From assembly GCA_047975545.1 (NCBI GenBank), contig JBKEDS010000012.1, positions 1-64,000 on the forward strand: 64,000 nt of DNA, written 5' to 3'. Position numbers and translations under genes: made by a program. This DNA is from JBKEDS01 sp047975545 (GTDB taxonomy: Bacteria > Bacteroidota > Bacteroidia > Flavobacteriales > Flavobacteriaceae). The stretch's first letter is position 1; every line of letters starts with the position of its first letter. The notes beneath the pieces were generated by a model. It was not told the DNA's origin, did no database searches, and was given only the letters and a program-made list of their open reading frames with translations. This document shows, in pieces, positions 32,535 through 41,277 of the stretch.

Positions 32535-34069
32535 TCAGCTTGAAGTACAACTACCGAAAAAGGCGGAAGCGTTACTGTTAGTTTGTTGTTTTTAAGTTTA
32601 AAATCGTTAAACTTTTCGGGCGTTATTTTATTAGGATTATCAAACGTATTATGGTCTTGTATTTTTCCTGATTTTAAAATTGTTCCCGATATGTTTTTTA
32701 TATTCAAATTTGCCACGTCCAATTCTAATTCGTTTGATTGTTTGGAGTCGATATTTACTAAAGATATATTGGTTTTTCCCGTTGTTGTTTTTGAAGCCGA
32801 AATAGAAATAGCAGGTAATTGTTCCCCTTTGAAACTATAAGTAGGCGACACAAAATCTACGGGCAACAACGTTGCGCCTTGGTGCACCTTGTACATGTTC
32901 ATAACATGATAGGTTGGTGTTAGCAACATTTTTTCGCCTTCGGTTAAAATTACGGCTTGCAGTACATTAACGGTTTGCGCCAAGTTTGCCATTTTTACAC
33001 GATCGGCCCTATTATTAAAAATATTTAGGGTTACGCCTGCTATCATAGCATCGCGCATGGTGTTTTGCTGGTATAAAAACCCTGGATTGGTGCCTTCTTC
33101 TACTTCGTACCAACCGCCCCATTCGTCTACAATTAAAGCAACTTTGTTATTGGGGTCGTATTTATCCATAATAGCGGCATGTTTATCGACCAATTCTTCC
33201 ATTAACAAAGCCGTTTTCATGGTTGAAAAATATTGTGCCTCATCGAAATTGGTGGACGAACCTTTATCGCTCCACTTCACGAACGAATACGAGTGCAATG
33301 CAACCCCTTCGATTAAGCTTTTAGGTATGTCGCGCATAAGCACCTCGGTCCAATGGTAATCGGCCACATTGGCGCCCGAGGCCACCCTGAACAGTTTGTC
33401 GCTGTTGGTCCAATCGGTCATAAACGTGGCGTACTGCCTGTAAATATTGGCATAGTATTCGGGTGTCATGTTACCACCACAGCCCCACATTTCGTTACCT
33501 ACGCCCCAAAAGGTAACGTTCCACGGTTTTTCTCGTCCGTTTTCAATCCGGAAATCGGACATGGGACTGCCTTTTTCGTGCAGTACATACTGGATATATT
33601 CGGTAAATTCCTGAACGGTGCTACTACCTACGTTTGCTGCGAGATAGGGTTCGGTATCCAATACTTCGCATAGGTTTAAAAAGTCGTGCGTCCCGAAACT
33701 ATTATCTTCTACAACGCCACCCCACCAACGGTTAACCATACTGGGCCTATCGGCTTTTGGCCCTACGCCGTCCTTCCAATGGTAGGTATCGGCAAAACAG
33801 CCGCCCGGCCAACGCAGGTTTGGTATTTGCAATTCTTTTAAGGCTGCAATAATATCATTACGCACCCCATTGGTATTGGGTATGCTACTGTTTTCGCCCA
33901 CGTAAATACCATCGTAGATACATCGCCCCAAGTGCTCGGCGAAATGGCCATAGATGTGCTTGCTTATTGTTGGGGCGGTTTCACTGCTCTTAAATGTAAC
34001 TCGAACCGATTGCGGAAACACTTGAAAACTAATTGCTACTAATACTAAAAATAGGTTTCTTAAATTCAT
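32531..34069 (-). CDS. GH51 alpha-L-arabinofuranosidase, short form
   Basis: The 512-residue enzyme has a signal peptide (LFLVLVAISFQVFPQ), ISKHIYGHFAEHLGRCIYDG at the start of the barrel, acid/base Glu193 in WGVGNEMWGCGG and nucleophile Glu316 in LIVDEWGGWY. It removes alpha-linked arabinofuranose side chains or chain ends. It has no binding-module insert, unlike the 663-residue copy. It follows susD and is first of the glycosidase genes. Confidence 0.94.
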   Translation of the reverse strand: MNLRNLFLVLVAISFQVFPQSVRVTFKSSETAPTISKHIYGHFAEHLGRCIYDGIYVGENSSIPNTNGVRNDIIAALKELQIPNLRWPGGCFADTYHWKDGVGPKADRPSMVNRWWGGVVEDNSFGTHDFLNLCEVLDTEPYLAANVGSSTVQEFTEYIQYVLHEKGSPMSDFRIENGREKPWNVTFWGVGNEMWGCGGNMTPEYYANIYRQYATFMTDWTNSDKLFRVASGANVADYHWTEVLMRDIPKSLIEGVALHSYSFVKWSDKGSSTNFDEAQYFSTMKTALLMEELVDKHAAIMDKYDPNNKVALIVDEWGGWYEVEEGTNPGFLYQQNTMRDAMIAGVTLNIFNNRADRVKMANLAQTVNVLQAVILTEGEKMLLTPTYHVMNMYKVHQGATLLPVDFVSPTYSFKGEQLPAISISASKTTTGKTNISLVNIDSKQSNELELDVANLNIKNISGTILKSGKIQDHNTFDNPNKITPEKFNDFKLKNNKLTVTLPPFSVVVLQAE

Positions 34070-34156
34070 AAATTGAAATTTTTTGTGTTAAAACATGAAG
34101 ACCGCCGCCACATAAAGGCGGCATAGCCTTCATTACAAACTAAAACTAACTATATG

Positions 34157-35722
34157 CTAATATCCATTGTTTTGTTGTGTTACCAACGGATTGTTATCCA
34201 TCTCGGATTGCGGAATAGGAAAATACTCCCTGCCTACGACATAACTTTCAAATTCGGAGTCCCTAGATTTTAACCATGCCAACTTTTCGGTATCTTCAAG
34301 CCACCCCCATCTTCGAATATCATCAAAACGATGCCCTTCGAGGGGAAATTCCAAAAAGCGCTCATGTGCTATTTGTTCTCTCATTTCTTCTTGACTCATA
34401 TCGGGTTTGATTATTCTTAAATCGGGTAGGTTAACCCTATCCCGAACTTCTTGTATATAATCGTAAGCCAAATTGGTGCTTCCGGTTTCGTTTAAAGTTT
34501 CGGCATACATTAGCAACACGTCGGCATAACGCATAATACGCTCGTTTATACCGGAACGCCAATCGTATTCGTCCGCCCTACTACCATCGGAATTTTGGTA
34601 TTTGGCACAAAATATATCGTTTAAATACGAAGGATTACCTGCATAATGAGTGGCAAAATCGACACCGTATAGCATCATACCCCCTACTTTATTGTAAAAT
34701 ATAGTTGCATCTAAACGCGGATCGACTTGCCCATCGATTGTTTGTTCTTTTAAAAAATCGTTGTACAGCGCCCATGTTGGTTGTGCATCGGTAAAGCCGA
34801 ATGTGGGAGGTCCGTAGGTAATGGCTCTTGCCGATGTTTTCCCCCAACCTGAAGCGGGCACGCCTCCCCAGCCTAAATCGACCCCGCCAGCATCTCTGCT
34901 AAATTGCACCTCGAAAATAGATTCTGAATTATTTTCATTGTAAAGCGTGAAGTTATCGCTGTAATTACTTACCAATTCGTAAACATTTAAATCGATAACT
35001 TCTTTGAACGCCAATCTGGCTTTATCAAAATCGTGAGTAAACAAATATGTTTTGCCCAAGTAAGCTAAAGCTGCGCCTTTTGTTGCTCGTCCGGTTTGTC
35101 CGGCATCTAAGCCCAAAACATTATTATAGGTTACTGGCAACAAATCTGCTGCGGCTATAAAATCGGATACTACTTGCTCCCATCCTTCATCTTGTGTTTT
35201 TTGTTCGTGGTAAACCTCTAAACTGGTTAACGGAACGGGTACATTTTTAAACATATTTACCAAATGGAAGAGGTACAACCCCCTTAAAAAATAAGCTTGC
35301 CCCAGCACTCTGTTTTTTAAATCGGTATTTTCCATTTCGATATTTGGTACATTCTCCAACACCTGATTAGCACGGTAAACACCTTGATAATAGGTTTCGA
35401 ATGCCCACCCGTATATATCCGGAACGGCAACACTGGAATTAAACTTTCCTACATTGGCCATGGCCGCCCAAGGACTATTGCTTCTTGTTCCATCGCCTTT
35501 TAAATCTAACAGCAAGGGTGTGCTTCTCATATAAGTCCCGTCTGTTAACAAGCTTCCATAAGCTGCATTAACGCCTTTTAAAGCATCGGAATCGTTTTCC
35601 CAGAACATATCCTCTGTCTCTACATTAGGATCTACCTGATTTAAATCGTCATCGCTAACACAACTGGCAACAAACAACGAAGCAACTATGCTTATTATAA
35701 ATAATATATTATTGATTTTCAT
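34157..35722 (-). CDS. SusD/RagB-type glycan-binding lipoprotein
   Basis: Starch-utilisation-like D protein: a surface lipoprotein (VASLFVASC, Cys21) that captures oligosaccharides and closes over the SusC pore. It has the N-terminal DDLNQVDPNVETEDMFWEND and ends with the usual LEFPLEGHRFDDIRRWGWL and EYFPIPQSEMDNNP. It sits directly downstream of its SusC partner, as in nearly all such pairs. Confidence 0.94.
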   Translation of the reverse strand: MKINNILFIISIVASLFVASCVSDDDLNQVDPNVETEDMFWENDSDALKGVNAAYGSLLTDGTYMRSTPLLLDLKGDGTRSNSPWAAMANVGKFNSSVAVPDIYGWAFETYYQGVYRANQVLENVPNIEMENTDLKNRVLGQAYFLRGLYLFHLVNMFKNVPVPLTSLEVYHEQKTQDEGWEQVVSDFIAAADLLPVTYNNVLGLDAGQTGRATKGAALAYLGKTYLFTHDFDKARLAFKEVIDLNVYELVSNYSDNFTLYNENNSESIFEVQFSRDAGGVDLGWGGVPASGWGKTSARAITYGPPTFGFTDAQPTWALYNDFLKEQTIDGQVDPRLDATIFYNKVGGMMLYGVDFATHYAGNPSYLNDIFCAKYQNSDGSRADEYDWRSGINERIMRYADVLLMYAETLNETGSTNLAYDYIQEVRDRVNLPDLRIIKPDMSQEEMREQIAHERFLEFPLEGHRFDDIRRWGWLEDTEKLAWLKSRDSEFESYVVGREYFPIPQSEMDNNPLVTQQNNGY

Positions 35723-35741
35723 GATTCTTTTAATTTTGGTT

Positions 35742-38700
35742 TTAAAAATCTACTTGAACACCTATAGCAATCGTTCTTGGATTAGGATAGGACCCAAATT
35801 CAGTTCCCCTATTAAACAAACCATCGCTTATAAAATCGGGGTCGTAACCTTTGTATTTTGTTATTACAAAAAGGTTTTGTCCGGTAGCAAAAATTCTCGC
35901 TTTTTCGAAAATTTTGGTTTCAAGGGGAATTTTAAACCCTACCTCTAAACTTTGTAATCGAACAAAATCGCCTTTTTCAACAAATCTATCGGACGCTCTG
36001 TTATTGGCATTGGGGTCGCCAATTATTGGCCTGGGGATACTTGTACCGGTATTATTAGGTGTCCAGTAATTTAACATATCGGTATGTTGGTTAACCAAAT
36101 CGCCCGACATTAAACTTTGGTAAGTTCCGTTAAATATTTTGTGGCCCGCAGCACCCTGAAAAAAGCAAGAAAAATCAAAATTTTTGTAGCTGCCCCCAAG
36201 ATTTAACCCAAAACTAATTTTTGGGATTACGCTACCCTGAAACGTTCTGTCGGCATCTGTAATAATACCATCGCCTGCATCGGCAGTACCGTCGCCATCG
36301 GTATCTACGGTTAATTGGTCTACAAACATAATATCGCCTGGTGCCGCATTGGCTTGATAAGCATGATTATCTATTTCGTCTTGCGACTGGAAAATACCCT
36401 CGGTTTGGTACACGTAAATTTCGCCAGCCGACCTTCCTACTTCGGTTCGGCCTACACCTACCGATATGGGCGTATTGTCCGTCCCTATTTTTAAGACTTC
36501 ATTTTTAAGTGTTCCGAAATTGGCGGAAATATTATAATTGAAATCCTTAATGAAATTATTATAACTTAGCGTGAGCTCCAATCCTGTGTTTTGAATAGTC
36601 CCAGCATTGGTAGTTAGCGTTATAGGAAACGAGCCAGAGGAGTAAGGTATTGGGACGTCGGCCAATAGGTCTGTCGATTTTTTCTTAAACCATTCGGCCG
36701 TGAATTGTAATTTATTGTTAAACATGCCAAATTCGGCCGCAACGTTCATGGATTCGGTATCTTCCCATTTAATATCCGGGTCTACAATTTCTACAACCGT
36801 TGTGCCCTCGGCCAAGGTATCGCCAAACACGTAGCTGGCAAAGGGATTTGTGGTTAAGGCAAATTCGTACAGGCCAATGGTATTGTTTCCTAATTGCCCG
36901 TAACCAGCCCTTATTTTAAAGGTATCCCACCATTCTGGCAATGTAAAATCGTTATGTACTTTCCATGCCCCTGATAATGAAAAATAATTTCCCGTATTGT
37001 TTGCTGTTGAAAATTTAGAGGATTTATCCTGACGGAAATTTAGCGTTAACAAATATCGGTCGTCATACGTATAATCCACTCTTCCGATTATGGATTTATA
37101 GGTTTCTTCCGATTCGTACTCGGAAGCATCCCGGCTATCGGCATATTCCAAATGGGCTATTTCATCGGATTCAAAACCCGTTCCGTTGGAATAATAGTTA
37201 TGGATATTGGTGCGCTCCTGGATAGTACCAACCATGAGATTAAAAACATGTTTTTCGGCCAGATTAAAATCGTAGGTTAGTAAATTGTTTATAATAGTTC
37301 TGGTTACTTGCCCGCTATTTACATCTAACCTGGCCTCTTCTGGCGTTGTAACGTAATACCACCCCAAATCGCTTGGCGGATTAAAATACCTGGAGTTCCA
37401 ATTTAAGCGGTCGCCACTAACATTCAGTTTATATTTTAACCCTTTTATAATTTCGTATTCGCCCCAAATATTCCCTATAAACCTATTTCGTTTGCTTTCG
37501 TTAGTAATCAAGTTATTGTAACCTATTACGTTTAATGAAATGGCCCTTTGTGCAATACCGTCGGTACCGCCATACCCGCCTAACCTGTTAGAGTCGTAAA
37601 CAGGCATTGTAGGAACGGCTTGAAGTAAGTTTATTATGGATGTTGTTCCTGCAAGGTACTCGTTAAAATTTTCTTTGTCGGATACCGTATAGGCTACCTT
37701 GGCACCGTATTTAAACTTTCCTTTTTCGCCATTAAGATTTATGTTTGTTGAATATCGTTCGTAAGCCTGTGGCGATTCCATATAACTGGTATTTTTAAAG
37801 TAATCCAGATTAACGTTATACCCTAAGCTCGGAGCTCCGCCATTAAAAGCTAACGTATGGTTTTCCAATGTTCCGGTCCTAAAGGCCTCATCTTGCCAAT
37901 CGGTATCAATATCGTCTATATACAAAGGGTTATCGGGATATGCTCCTGGTGAAGTGGCTATATCGAAACCTTGGTTTAGGGCATTTCTTTCGGCTTGCCT
38001 AACGAGTTGTTGGTACTGTTCCCTATTTGCCAGAGAAAACCATCTGTTCTTAGCTATATTTTGAAAGCCTACCGTGGTTTTATAATTGATATTTATATTC
38101 CCTTCTTTTCCTTTTTTTGTTGTAATAATAACGACTCCATTTGCTCCCCTTGCACCATATATTGCTGCGGAAGATGCGTCTTTTAGTACTTGAATGGACT
38201 CCACGTCGCCTGTTGCAAAATCGTAAGGATCCTCGACAATTACACCGTCGATTACAAATAATGGATTATTGTTTCTAAACGATGTAATACCTCGGATTTT
38301 TATATTAACAAAACCGCCCGGTTCGCCAGAGGATTGCACGGTAACGCCGGGGGCTTGCCCCTGAATCATTTTTGCCACATCGTAGGTAATGGTTTTTTTA
38401 GCGTCGTCCACATCTACAACGCTTACAGCTCCGGTTAAATCGGATTTTTTCTTTGAACCATACCCCACGACCACAACTTCATCTAAAGCCGCCACATCTT
38501 CGCGCAGCACTATATTTAATGTTGTTTTACCATTTAACGAAACTACTTGCGTATTATACCCCACGTACGATATTTCCAAAACAGCATTGGCATTGCCTAC
38601 CGTTAGTAAAAACTTACCATCGAAATCGGATTGCGCCCCGTTGGTTGTACCTTGTTCGATAACATTGGCTCCCGGCAGGGGCATACCCTCTTGGTCCACT

Positions 38701-39116
38701 ATGGTTCCTGTTATTGTTATGCCTTGGTAAGCAATAGCAATGGGTTCTGTCGGGTTTTCTTTTATAAGAATAGTGTTATTGTCGGACAACCCGAAACTTA
38801 GATTACTACTGGATAAACTTAAATCAAGCAACTTGGCAACCTCGATGTCGCCTTGGCGCAACTGTACTTTGGGTGTGTTTTTAAATAAATTTTTAGGATA
38901 AATAAACCTATAGTTTGTTTGTTCCTTGATAATTTTAAAAACTTCATCCACGGCGACCACCTGATCCCGGCTTATAGTTACCTTGTCCTGTGACAGCGAC
39001 CTTTCGGTATTTAAACCAAATACCGTTGCGCACAATAAAAAGACAAATGTTCTCATTAGTAAAAAAAGCAGCCGTTTCCGAAAGATTGGATTGGCTTTAA
39101 TTAATTTAATTTTCAT
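35742..39116 (-). CDS. SusC-type TonB-dependent transporter with STN signalling domain
   Basis: The 1124-residue outer-membrane transporter begins with a hydrophobic signal and an STN domain (VDEVFKIIKEQTNYRFIYPK, residues 55-110). A carboxypeptidase-like repeat (GTIVDQEGMPLPGANV) and a TonB-box region (EVVVVGYG) follow, then the plug (IQGQAPGVTVQ, FVIDGVIV) and the barrel ending AIGVQVDF. The STN domain contacts the FecR anti-sigma factor encoded upstream, so the transporter both imports glycan and signals. It is cotranscribed with susD. Confidence 0.95.
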   Translation of the reverse strand: MKIKLIKANPIFRKRLLFLLMRTFVFLLCATVFGLNTERSLSQDKVTISRDQVVAVDEVFKIIKEQTNYRFIYPKNLFKNTPKVQLRQGDIEVAKLLDLSLSSSNLSFGLSDNNTILIKENPTEPIAIAYQGITITGTIVDQEGMPLPGANVIEQGTTNGAQSDFDGKFLLTVGNANAVLEISYVGYNTQVVSLNGKTTLNIVLREDVAALDEVVVVGYGSKKKSDLTGAVSVVDVDDAKKTITYDVAKMIQGQAPGVTVQSSGEPGGFVNIKIRGITSFRNNNPLFVIDGVIVEDPYDFATGDVESIQVLKDASSAAIYGARGANGVVIITTKKGKEGNININYKTTVGFQNIAKNRWFSLANREQYQQLVRQAERNALNQGFDIATSPGAYPDNPLYIDDIDTDWQDEAFRTGTLENHTLAFNGGAPSLGYNVNLDYFKNTSYMESPQAYERYSTNINLNGEKGKFKYGAKVAYTVSDKENFNEYLAGTTSIINLLQAVPTMPVYDSNRLGGYGGTDGIAQRAISLNVIGYNNLITNESKRNRFIGNIWGEYEIIKGLKYKLNVSGDRLNWNSRYFNPPSDLGWYYVTTPEEARLDVNSGQVTRTIINNLLTYDFNLAEKHVFNLMVGTIQERTNIHNYYSNGTGFESDEIAHLEYADSRDASEYESEETYKSIIGRVDYTYDDRYLLTLNFRQDKSSKFSTANNTGNYFSLSGAWKVHNDFTLPEWWDTFKIRAGYGQLGNNTIGLYEFALTTNPFASYVFGDTLAEGTTVVEIVDPDIKWEDTESMNVAAEFGMFNNKLQFTAEWFKKKSTDLLADVPIPYSSGSFPITLTTNAGTIQNTGLELTLSYNNFIKDFNYNISANFGTLKNEVLKIGTDNTPISVGVGRTEVGRSAGEIYVYQTEGIFQSQDEIDNHAYQANAAPGDIMFVDQLTVDTDGDGTADAGDGIITDADRTFQGSVIPKISFGLNLGGSYKNFDFSCFFQGAAGHKIFNGTYQSLMSGDLVNQHTDMLNYWTPNNTGTSIPRPIIGDPNANNRASDRFVEKGDFVRLQSLEVGFKIPLETKIFEKARIFATGQNLFVITKYKGYDPDFISDGLFNRGTEFGSYPNPRTIAIGVQVDF

Positions 39117-39220
39117 AATTTAGCTTAGAATTAGTTAAACATTGTTTTAATTGATTTGAAATAAGAAGGGAGACGAAGCCCGATACCGCCAAACATCAAA
39201 GCTTCTAATCCCTTCGTTTT

Positions 39221-40372
39221 TTATTTTAACACTACGGTTTTATTGTGTATTTGATAACTTTTTATAATGCCGAAATTTTGAATGGTTTTTAAAATTTCTT
39301 CTATCGGCTGATCCTTGCTTAACACACCTATAAATTCTTGCGGCATAAGGTCTCGGTTTTCAAAAACAACGTCTATATCATACCATCTGGACAAAACCCC
39401 CATAATATCTTTTAAAGGCATATTTTCAAAGCTAAAAACGCCGTCTTTCCATGACGTTTCATTATAAACGTCTATCGTAGAAACCGATATGGTTTCTGAA
39501 CTTATGTTAAATTTGGATTGTTGATTGGGCTTTAGCTTTTCTGTATTCTTTAGTGCTTTTACCTCAACCGAGCCTTCAACCAACGTGGTATAAATGGTAT
39601 TTTCGTCCCGATAAGCCTTTATATTAAATTCGGTTCCCAAAACTTGCACTTCCTGATTGGCGTTAAGCACCTTGAACCTTGTGCCTTTAGTTACGCTAAA
39701 ATAGGCTTCGCCATGGATTAGTTCCACCTCTCGTGGTTTCCCTTCAATAAAGGTTACGGGATATTTTAAATAGGTTTCGGAGTTTAGCCAAACTTGGGTG
39801 CCATCGGACAGTTTAATGTGGAATTGCCCCCCCCTTGGTATGGACAAATAATTATATTCTGCTTTGGCAGCTTTTGCTATTTTATAAATTAACGTTTCCC
39901 CATTACTTTCCGCATGTTGGGTTTTAAACGTCTTTCCGCTTTCTAAAGCTATTTGCTTACCATCTCCCAAAGTAAGCACGGCTTTGTCGGTCCCTATTTC
40001 TATAGCCCCAACTACTTTATCATTGGGCTGCCCGCCATTATTTTCTTCTATTTTGTTGTGCCTAATAAAAACTACCAACAAAACACCTATAACCGAGGCC
40101 GCAACTGCCCATTGCCACATTATTTTACGGGTCGTTCCCGGATTTATTTTCTTTTTAACAATTTCCCATTCTGTTTTTTTATTAATCTGTTTTTTTAATT
40201 TTATCCTGCTTTCTATGGCCGATTTTTGGGTTAAGCTTTCAAGAATATATGCTTTGTCCTGCTCTGTAAAAATATCCGATTGTTCCAAAGCATTAGATTT
40301 TTCATTTTTTAATAATGATTTAGCTATGCTTTTTGAAAGCGCTATTATCGTATCGAATACCGACATTTTCAT
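39221..40372 (-). CDS. FecR-family anti-sigma factor
   Basis: Transmembrane regulator of the ECF sigma factor. A cytoplasmic N-terminal part is followed by one membrane helix (WQWAVAASVIGVLLVVFI, about 88-105). The periplasmic FecR domain carries YNYLSIPRGGQFHIKLSDGT and WLNSETYLKYPV, and the end DIDVVFEN plus IIKSYQIHNKTVVLK is the usual secretin-like tail. It is 144 bp after the sigma gene and 105 bp before susC. Binding of glycan at SusC should free the sigma factor. Confidence 0.93.
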   Translation of the reverse strand: MKMSVFDTIIALSKSIAKSLLKNEKSNALEQSDIFTEQDKAYILESLTQKSAIESRIKLKKQINKKTEWEIVKKKINPGTTRKIMWQWAVAASVIGVLLVVFIRHNKIEENNGGQPNDKVVGAIEIGTDKAVLTLGDGKQIALESGKTFKTQHAESNGETLIYKIAKAAKAEYNYLSIPRGGQFHIKLSDGTQVWLNSETYLKYPVTFIEGKPREVELIHGEAYFSVTKGTRFKVLNANQEVQVLGTEFNIKAYRDENTIYTTLVEGSVEVKALKNTEKLKPNQQSKFNISSETISVSTIDVYNETSWKDGVFSFENMPLKDIMGVLSRWYDIDVVFENRDLMPQEFIGVLSKDQPIEEILKTIQNFGIIKSYQIHNKTVVLK

Positions 40373-40516
40373 ATGCTTTTTTAACCTAAAACTATCCCTA
40401 TTTATCTTTAAGACGACAAAGTGTTAAAGTAGGGTTAAAAAAAATCGAGTTTTTTAATAAAAAAAACACGATTAAACACAAATTACTCCGATTTACGGCA
40501 ATATAATTTCTATTAC

Positions 40517-41053
40517 TTAGATGATAAATACAAAAGCTATAAGCTCAAAATATTGTTTTAACATAGGTCTTAGCTTTTTGTATGCAATTTTTTTCTGTGC
40601 TTTTACAGTATTTAACGTAATGCTTAGCTCTTTTGCTATTTCGGTATTGGAAAAGCCCTTTATACTTAGGAATATAATTCGTGCGCATTTTTTTGGCAGT
40701 GTATTAACGGCATTTTCTATTATCGTGGATGTTTCTGCTACTACAACCTCCTTTAAAAAAAAAGTATTGGTTGCTAATGCTGTAAGTTCGGGAGTTGGTA
40801 AAAGAGAAGTATTTTTATAATGTTTGCTTTTTACATAATCTAAGCATTTATTTTTTACCGCCGTGTAAAGATAGGATTTAACGCTTTTTTCGTTATTGAA
40901 ATCAATTTCGTCTTCCCAAACCTTAATAAATACATCTTGAACAATATCCTTGGACACCTCCATATTGTCGATATATTTATTCCCAAACAGACATAGCCCA
41001 ATGTACAGCTCGTCGAAAAAAAACTTAAATTCTTTTAGTTTTAGTTTATACAT
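40517..41053 (-). CDS. ECF-type RNA polymerase sigma factor
   Basis: The 178-residue protein has sigma regions 2 and 4: SKDIVQDVFIKVWE, SYLYTAVKNKCLDYV, then FLSIKGFSNTEIAKELSITLNTVKAQKKIAYKKL. It directly precedes the FecR anti-sigma gene, so it is presumably the activator of the arabinan locus. The upstream 224 bp are AT-rich and hold the terminator of the neighbouring gene. Confidence 0.94.
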   Translation of the reverse strand: MYKLKLKEFKFFFDELYIGLCLFGNKYIDNMEVSKDIVQDVFIKVWEDEIDFNNEKSVKSYLYTAVKNKCLDYVKSKHYKNTSLLPTPELTALATNTFFLKEVVVAETSTIIENAVNTLPKKCARIIFLSIKGFSNTEIAKELSITLNTVKAQKKIAYKKLRPMLKQYFELIAFVFII

Positions 41054-41214
41054 GGGTATTTCTTGGTTACCTTTAAATGTTAAATCACGTTTTAAAAACC
41101 TTTGCCTATCAATTAAATACGCCTATAAATTAGGCTAATTAAAAAATAAGTGTCATTATAACATTTAAAAGTAATGAAATTTTTCCAATAAACAAACAAT
41201 GGTGTTCTTTAAAA

Positions 41215-41253
41215 TTTAAAAAGCCCCAAAAGAAAACAATTCTTTTGAGGCTT
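41215..41253 (-). terminator. Intrinsic terminator of the 902-residue BNR protein gene
   Basis: AAGCCCCAAAAGAA (41221-41234) pairs with TTCTTTTGAGGCTT (41240-41253) with a single mismatch. On the minus strand it is followed by TTTTTAAATTT, 25 bp after the stop codon. Confidence 0.85.
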
Positions 41254-41277
41254 CGGTTTATTTTATAAAACTTGGAT

